From Bifidobacterium breve (GTDB taxonomy: Bacteria > Actinomycetota > Actinomycetes > S36-B12), in assembly GCA_945900705.1 (NCBI GenBank), contig CAMDKJ010000077.1, forward strand, positions 1-7,663: a stretch of 7,663 nt of DNA, read 5' to 3'. Both the position numbers and the translations under genes were made by a program. Below the pieces are notes generated by a model. That model ran no database searches, was not told the DNA's origin, and was given only the letters and a program-made list of their open reading frames with translations. This document shows, piece by piece, positions 5,844 to 7,663 of this stretch (its first letter is position 1; each line of letters opens with the position of its first letter).

Positions 5844-5855
5844 ATAACCGGTTAT
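5844..5855. repeat. ATAACCGGTTAT palindrome at the adoK stop
   Basis: A perfect 12-bp palindrome containing the adoK stop codon (TAA, minus strand 5854-5852) just upstream of the aat start. It is flanked by GGCC on both sides (5834-5837 and 5856-5859), so a minus-strand transcript could form a longer imperfect hairpin in the adoK-aat gap. There is no U-tract, so it is not a standard terminator. Confidence 0.5.
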
Positions 5856-6838
5856 GGCCGCGGGCAGGAAATATGCGGTTCAATCTCTGCGGCCGCATCA
5901 TCGCCATATGTTTTCGCGATCCGCTCGAGGAAGTGGCGTTGGGCGATCGAATACTCTTGGGTGCCAATTGTTTCGATGACATACGTCGCCAAGAGCGAGC
6001 CGATTTGGGCACTGCGTTCATCGCTAAGACCCCAGGCTTGCCCCGACAGGAAGCCCGCGCGAAAGGCATCACCAACACCGGTTGGATCAGCCTTTAATTC
6101 TTCTTCTGGGCAGGTGACGGTTACCGCCGGCTCCCCGCGCCGTTCGATTCGCGCACCAGCTGGGCCAAGGGTGGTAACGCGCACTTCGACGCGGGCGGCA
6201 ATATCCTTCGCCGACCAGCCGGTCTTTTGATGAATCAGTGCCGACTCGTACTCATTGGTGAACAGCAGCGCTGCGCCCTCAACGAGCGGGCGAATCTCAT
6301 CGCCGTCCATACGAGCAAGTTGCTGGCTCGGATCGGCCGCAAATGGGATACCCCGATAACGGCATTCATCGGTATGTCGAAGCATGGCCTCGGGGTCATT
6401 GGGGCCAACAAGCACAATGTCCGCGGCGCCTACTCGATCAATTACCGGCTGCAATTCGATGCTGCGGGCTTCAGACATCGCGCCTGGATAAAAAGAAGCA
6501 ATCTGATTTTGTTCAAGGTCGGTGGTGCAGACAAATCGTGCAGTGTGGTGCACATCAGAAATCAGCACCGAGGCGGTGTCGACACCATGTCGTTGCAGCC
6601 AGGAACCGTAATCACTGAAATCGGAGCCGACCGCCCCAACTAGCACAGGTTTTAAGCCGAGGCAGCCCATGCCGAATGCGATATTGGCTGCCACTCCCCC
6701 GCGGCGAATCTCAAGTGCTTCAACTAAGAAAGACAACGAAATCTTGTCGAGCTTGTCGGCGACGAGCGAATCGGCAAACCGACCCGGGAAAGTCATTAAA
6801 TGGTCGGTCGCGATGGACCCGGTTATTAGGACAGCCAC
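5852..6838 (-). CDS. adoK: PfkB-family kinase, probable adenosine kinase (AdoK-like)
   Basis: This kinase phosphorylates a nucleoside or sugar with ATP; the closest protein I recall is mycobacterial adenosine kinase (M. tuberculosis Rv2202c), which makes AMP from adenosine. The 328 residues match that protein in blocks: GSIATDHLMTFPGRF (7-21), RRGGVAANIAF (45-55), ASFYPGAMSEAR (114-125), AADPSQQLAR (167-176), VTTLGPAG (221-228) and the PfkB signature DPTGVGDAFRAGFLSG (251-266), in which D257 is the catalytic base and GVG the anion hole. The start is GTG at 6838, 18 bp after the preceding stop, with a weak AAGG about 12 bp upstream. The substrate is inferred from resemblance; many automatic annotations say only carbohydrate kinase. 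Confidence 0.9.
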   Translation of the reverse strand: MAVLITGSIATDHLMTFPGRFADSLVADKLDKISLSFLVEALEIRRGGVAANIAFGMGCLGLKPVLVGAVGSDFSDYGSWLQRHGVDTASVLISDVHHTARFVCTTDLEQNQIASFYPGAMSEARSIELQPVIDRVGAADIVLVGPNDPEAMLRHTDECRYRGIPFAADPSQQLARMDGDEIRPLVEGAALLFTNEYESALIHQKTGWSAKDIAARVEVRVTTLGPAGARIERRGEPAVTVTCPEEELKADPTGVGDAFRAGFLSGQAWGLSDERSAQIGSLLATYVIETIGTQEYSIAQRHFLERIAKTYGDDAAAEIEPHISCPRP

Positions 6839-6856
6839 GTTGGCAGACCTTACCTG

Positions 6857-7231
6857 TCAGCGGCTAGAGATATCGCATGCTGGCGTCGAACCGGGTAGTC
6901 GGTGTCGGTTCGCGGCGACAATTTCGTAGCCGCGGTCTGTTAGTTGCGCCAGCCCAGGCAGGCAAAGCAATGCTCCTATCGCCCTCCAGGGCCACGGTGA
7001 AGCTAGTAGCAGCGCCGCGATGGCTCGACCCCCTGCCACTGGAGCACCGTCAGGTGGTACCCATTGCAAGGCACTTTCGCACTGTGTTTGCGAAACCCCA
7101 AGTTCATTAAGGTCAGCATGCTGCCAAGGGATGATGATCGCTGGCGGCTTGACCCAGCGCTCTAATTTACCCGCGCACCACGTGCAAAAGCCACAGTCAC
7201 CATCGAAGATGACCGTGGCTTTAGCTCGCAT
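6857..7231 (-). CDS. DCC-family (DUF393) thiol-disulfide oxidoreductase-like protein
   Basis: DUF393 proteins are small, poorly characterised, and named for a DxxCxxC signature thought to support thiol redox chemistry. The 124-residue form shows VIFDGDCGFCTWC (7-19), with D10, C13 and C16 of the motif plus C19, then the usual APVAGGRAI (63-71) and the C-terminal LPGLAQLTDRGYEIVAANRHRLPG (91-114). ATG at 7231, 10 bp after the erpA stop, puts the motif at the normal N-terminal position. A longer in-frame start at 7348 would overlap erpA by more than 100 bp and adds residues with no family likeness, so it is rejected. There is no clear ribosome site, and translation may depend on reinitiation after erpA. 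Its partner is not known; the link to Fe-S assembly is inference from position. Confidence 0.88.
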   Translation of the reverse strand: MRAKATVIFDGDCGFCTWCAGKLERWVKPPAIIIPWQHADLNELGVSQTQCESALQWVPPDGAPVAGGRAIAALLLASPWPWRAIGALLCLPGLAQLTDRGYEIVAANRHRLPGSTPACDISSR

Positions 7232-7241
7232 TTGAAGTACT

Positions 7242-7616
7242 TTAGCTAAATGAGTCTCCGCAGGCGCATGAACTACCCGCGTTAGGGTTATCGATCGTGA
7301 ACCCTTGCTTTTCGATGGTGTCGACGAAATCAATGGTGGCTCCACCAAGGTATGGGGAGCTCATGCGATCGGTAACTACGCCAACGCCGTTGTAATCCTT
7401 AATGACATCACCGTCAAGGCTGCGGTCGTCAAAGAAGAGCTGATAGCGAAGGCCCGAGCAACCCCCGGGCTGTACTGCAATCCGCAAGGAGAGATCATCG
7501 CGACCTTCGGCATCAAGGAGGGTCTTTACTTTCAGCGCAGCGGCATCGGTCAGGACGATACCCTCAGTGGTGACCTGCTCAGTGGTGACCTGATCCGTCG
7601 TCGTGTCAGCCGACAT
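7242..7616 (-). CDS. erpA: Iron-sulfur cluster insertion protein, A-type carrier (ErpA/IscA/HesB family)
   Basis: A-type carriers bind a cluster on three conserved cysteines and pass it to client enzymes. The 124 residues include the family core from about 19, with C53 in QPGGCSGLRY (49-58) and C117 and C119 in SSCACGDSFS, the actinobacterial form of the CxCG motif. The first 19 residues are a polar tail with two QVTTE units encoded by a perfect 15-bp tandem repeat. The start is ATG at 7616 with AAGGGG five bases upstream, a strong site. It heads the minus-strand group erpA-DUF393-adoK-aat; any promoter lies beyond 7627, mostly outside the window. The respiratory Rieske protein and other Fe-S enzymes are plausible clients. 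Confidence 0.95.
   Translation of the reverse strand: MSADTTTDQVTTEQVTTEGIVLTDAAALKVKTLLDAEGRDDLSLRIAVQPGGCSGLRYQLFFDDRSLDGDVIKDYNGVGVVTDRMSSPYLGGATIDFVDTIEKQGFTIDNPNAGSSCACGDSFS
7563..7592 (-). repeat. Two tandem 15-bp units within erpA
   Basis: CTCAGTGGTGACCTG occurs twice back to back on the plus strand, encoding QVTTE twice in the N-terminal tail of ErpA. Being in frame, gain or loss of a unit would leave the protein core intact. Confidence 0.95.
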
Positions 7617-7621
7617 GTTTA

Positions 7622-7627
7622 CCCCTT
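7622..7627 (-). promoter_or_regulatory. Ribosome binding site of erpA
   Basis: AAGGGG on the minus strand ends five bases before the ATG at 7616. It is the best ribosome site in the window and fixes this start. Confidence 0.75.
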
Positions 7628-7635
7628 CGTTGGTG

Positions 7636-7645
7636 CCGGGCCCGG
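7636..7645. repeat. CCGGGCCCGG palindrome upstream of erpA
   Basis: A perfect 10-bp palindrome 20 bp upstream of the erpA start. It could be part of an operator or the end of a neighbouring element; only 18 bp remain before the window edge, so this cannot be judged. I see no promoter in 7617-7663. Confidence 0.4.
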
Positions 7646-7663
7646 TGAGCCAAGCAGCGTTCA

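Noticed and set aside
5730..6230. 166-codon plus-strand frame opposite adoK and aat
   Set aside because: It spans the adoK-aat junction antisense to two well-identified genes and shows no domain of its own.
7232..7348. N-terminal extension of the DUF393 gene
   Set aside because: It would overlap most of the 3' third of erpA, and the added 39 residues resemble nothing in the family, whereas the ATG at 7231 places the DxxCxxC motif normally.

Overview
The window comes from an actinobacterium with moderately GC-rich DNA. Three things point there: a CtaF-type (actinobacterial) subunit IV of the aa3 cytochrome oxidase, a PfkB kinase that looks like mycobacterial adenosine kinase AdoK, and linkage of ctaC to adoK and an erpA-type gene, which I recall from mycobacteria and streptomycetes. 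I cannot name a genus.

Layout from the left. Positions 1-766 hold no conventional gene. They carry an imperfect tandem repeat array: three copies of a 32-bp element, two copies of a strong stem-loop, and two related mini-ORFs of 56 and 53 codons on the minus strand. The array starts on the stop codon of ctaF. Positions 767-3707 (minus) are a compact ctaC-ctaD-ctaF operon in which each gene overlaps the next by 4 bp. It encodes subunits II, I and IV of cytochrome c oxidase with all metal ligands and both proton-channel signatures intact.

A 109-bp divergent region with a perfect 6-bp inverted repeat separates ctaC from a plus-strand pair at 3817-5174: a cysteine-desulfurase-like protein overlapping a TusA-family sulfur carrier. 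The desulfurase homologue keeps the catalytic cysteine but has lost the PLP lysine and several other PLP contacts, so it is probably not a normal desulfurase.

That pair ends tail to tail, with a 4-bp overlap, against a minus-strand group at 5171-7616: erpA (Fe-S cluster insertion), a DCC/DUF393 thiol-oxidoreductase-like gene, adoK and aat (leucyl/phenylalanyl-tRNA-protein transferase).

Together the window joins terminal respiration with sulfur and Fe-S handling, nucleoside salvage and N-end-rule protein tagging. The two items most worth a second look are the degenerate desulfurase beside an intact TusA and the repeat/mini-ORF array behind ctaF.
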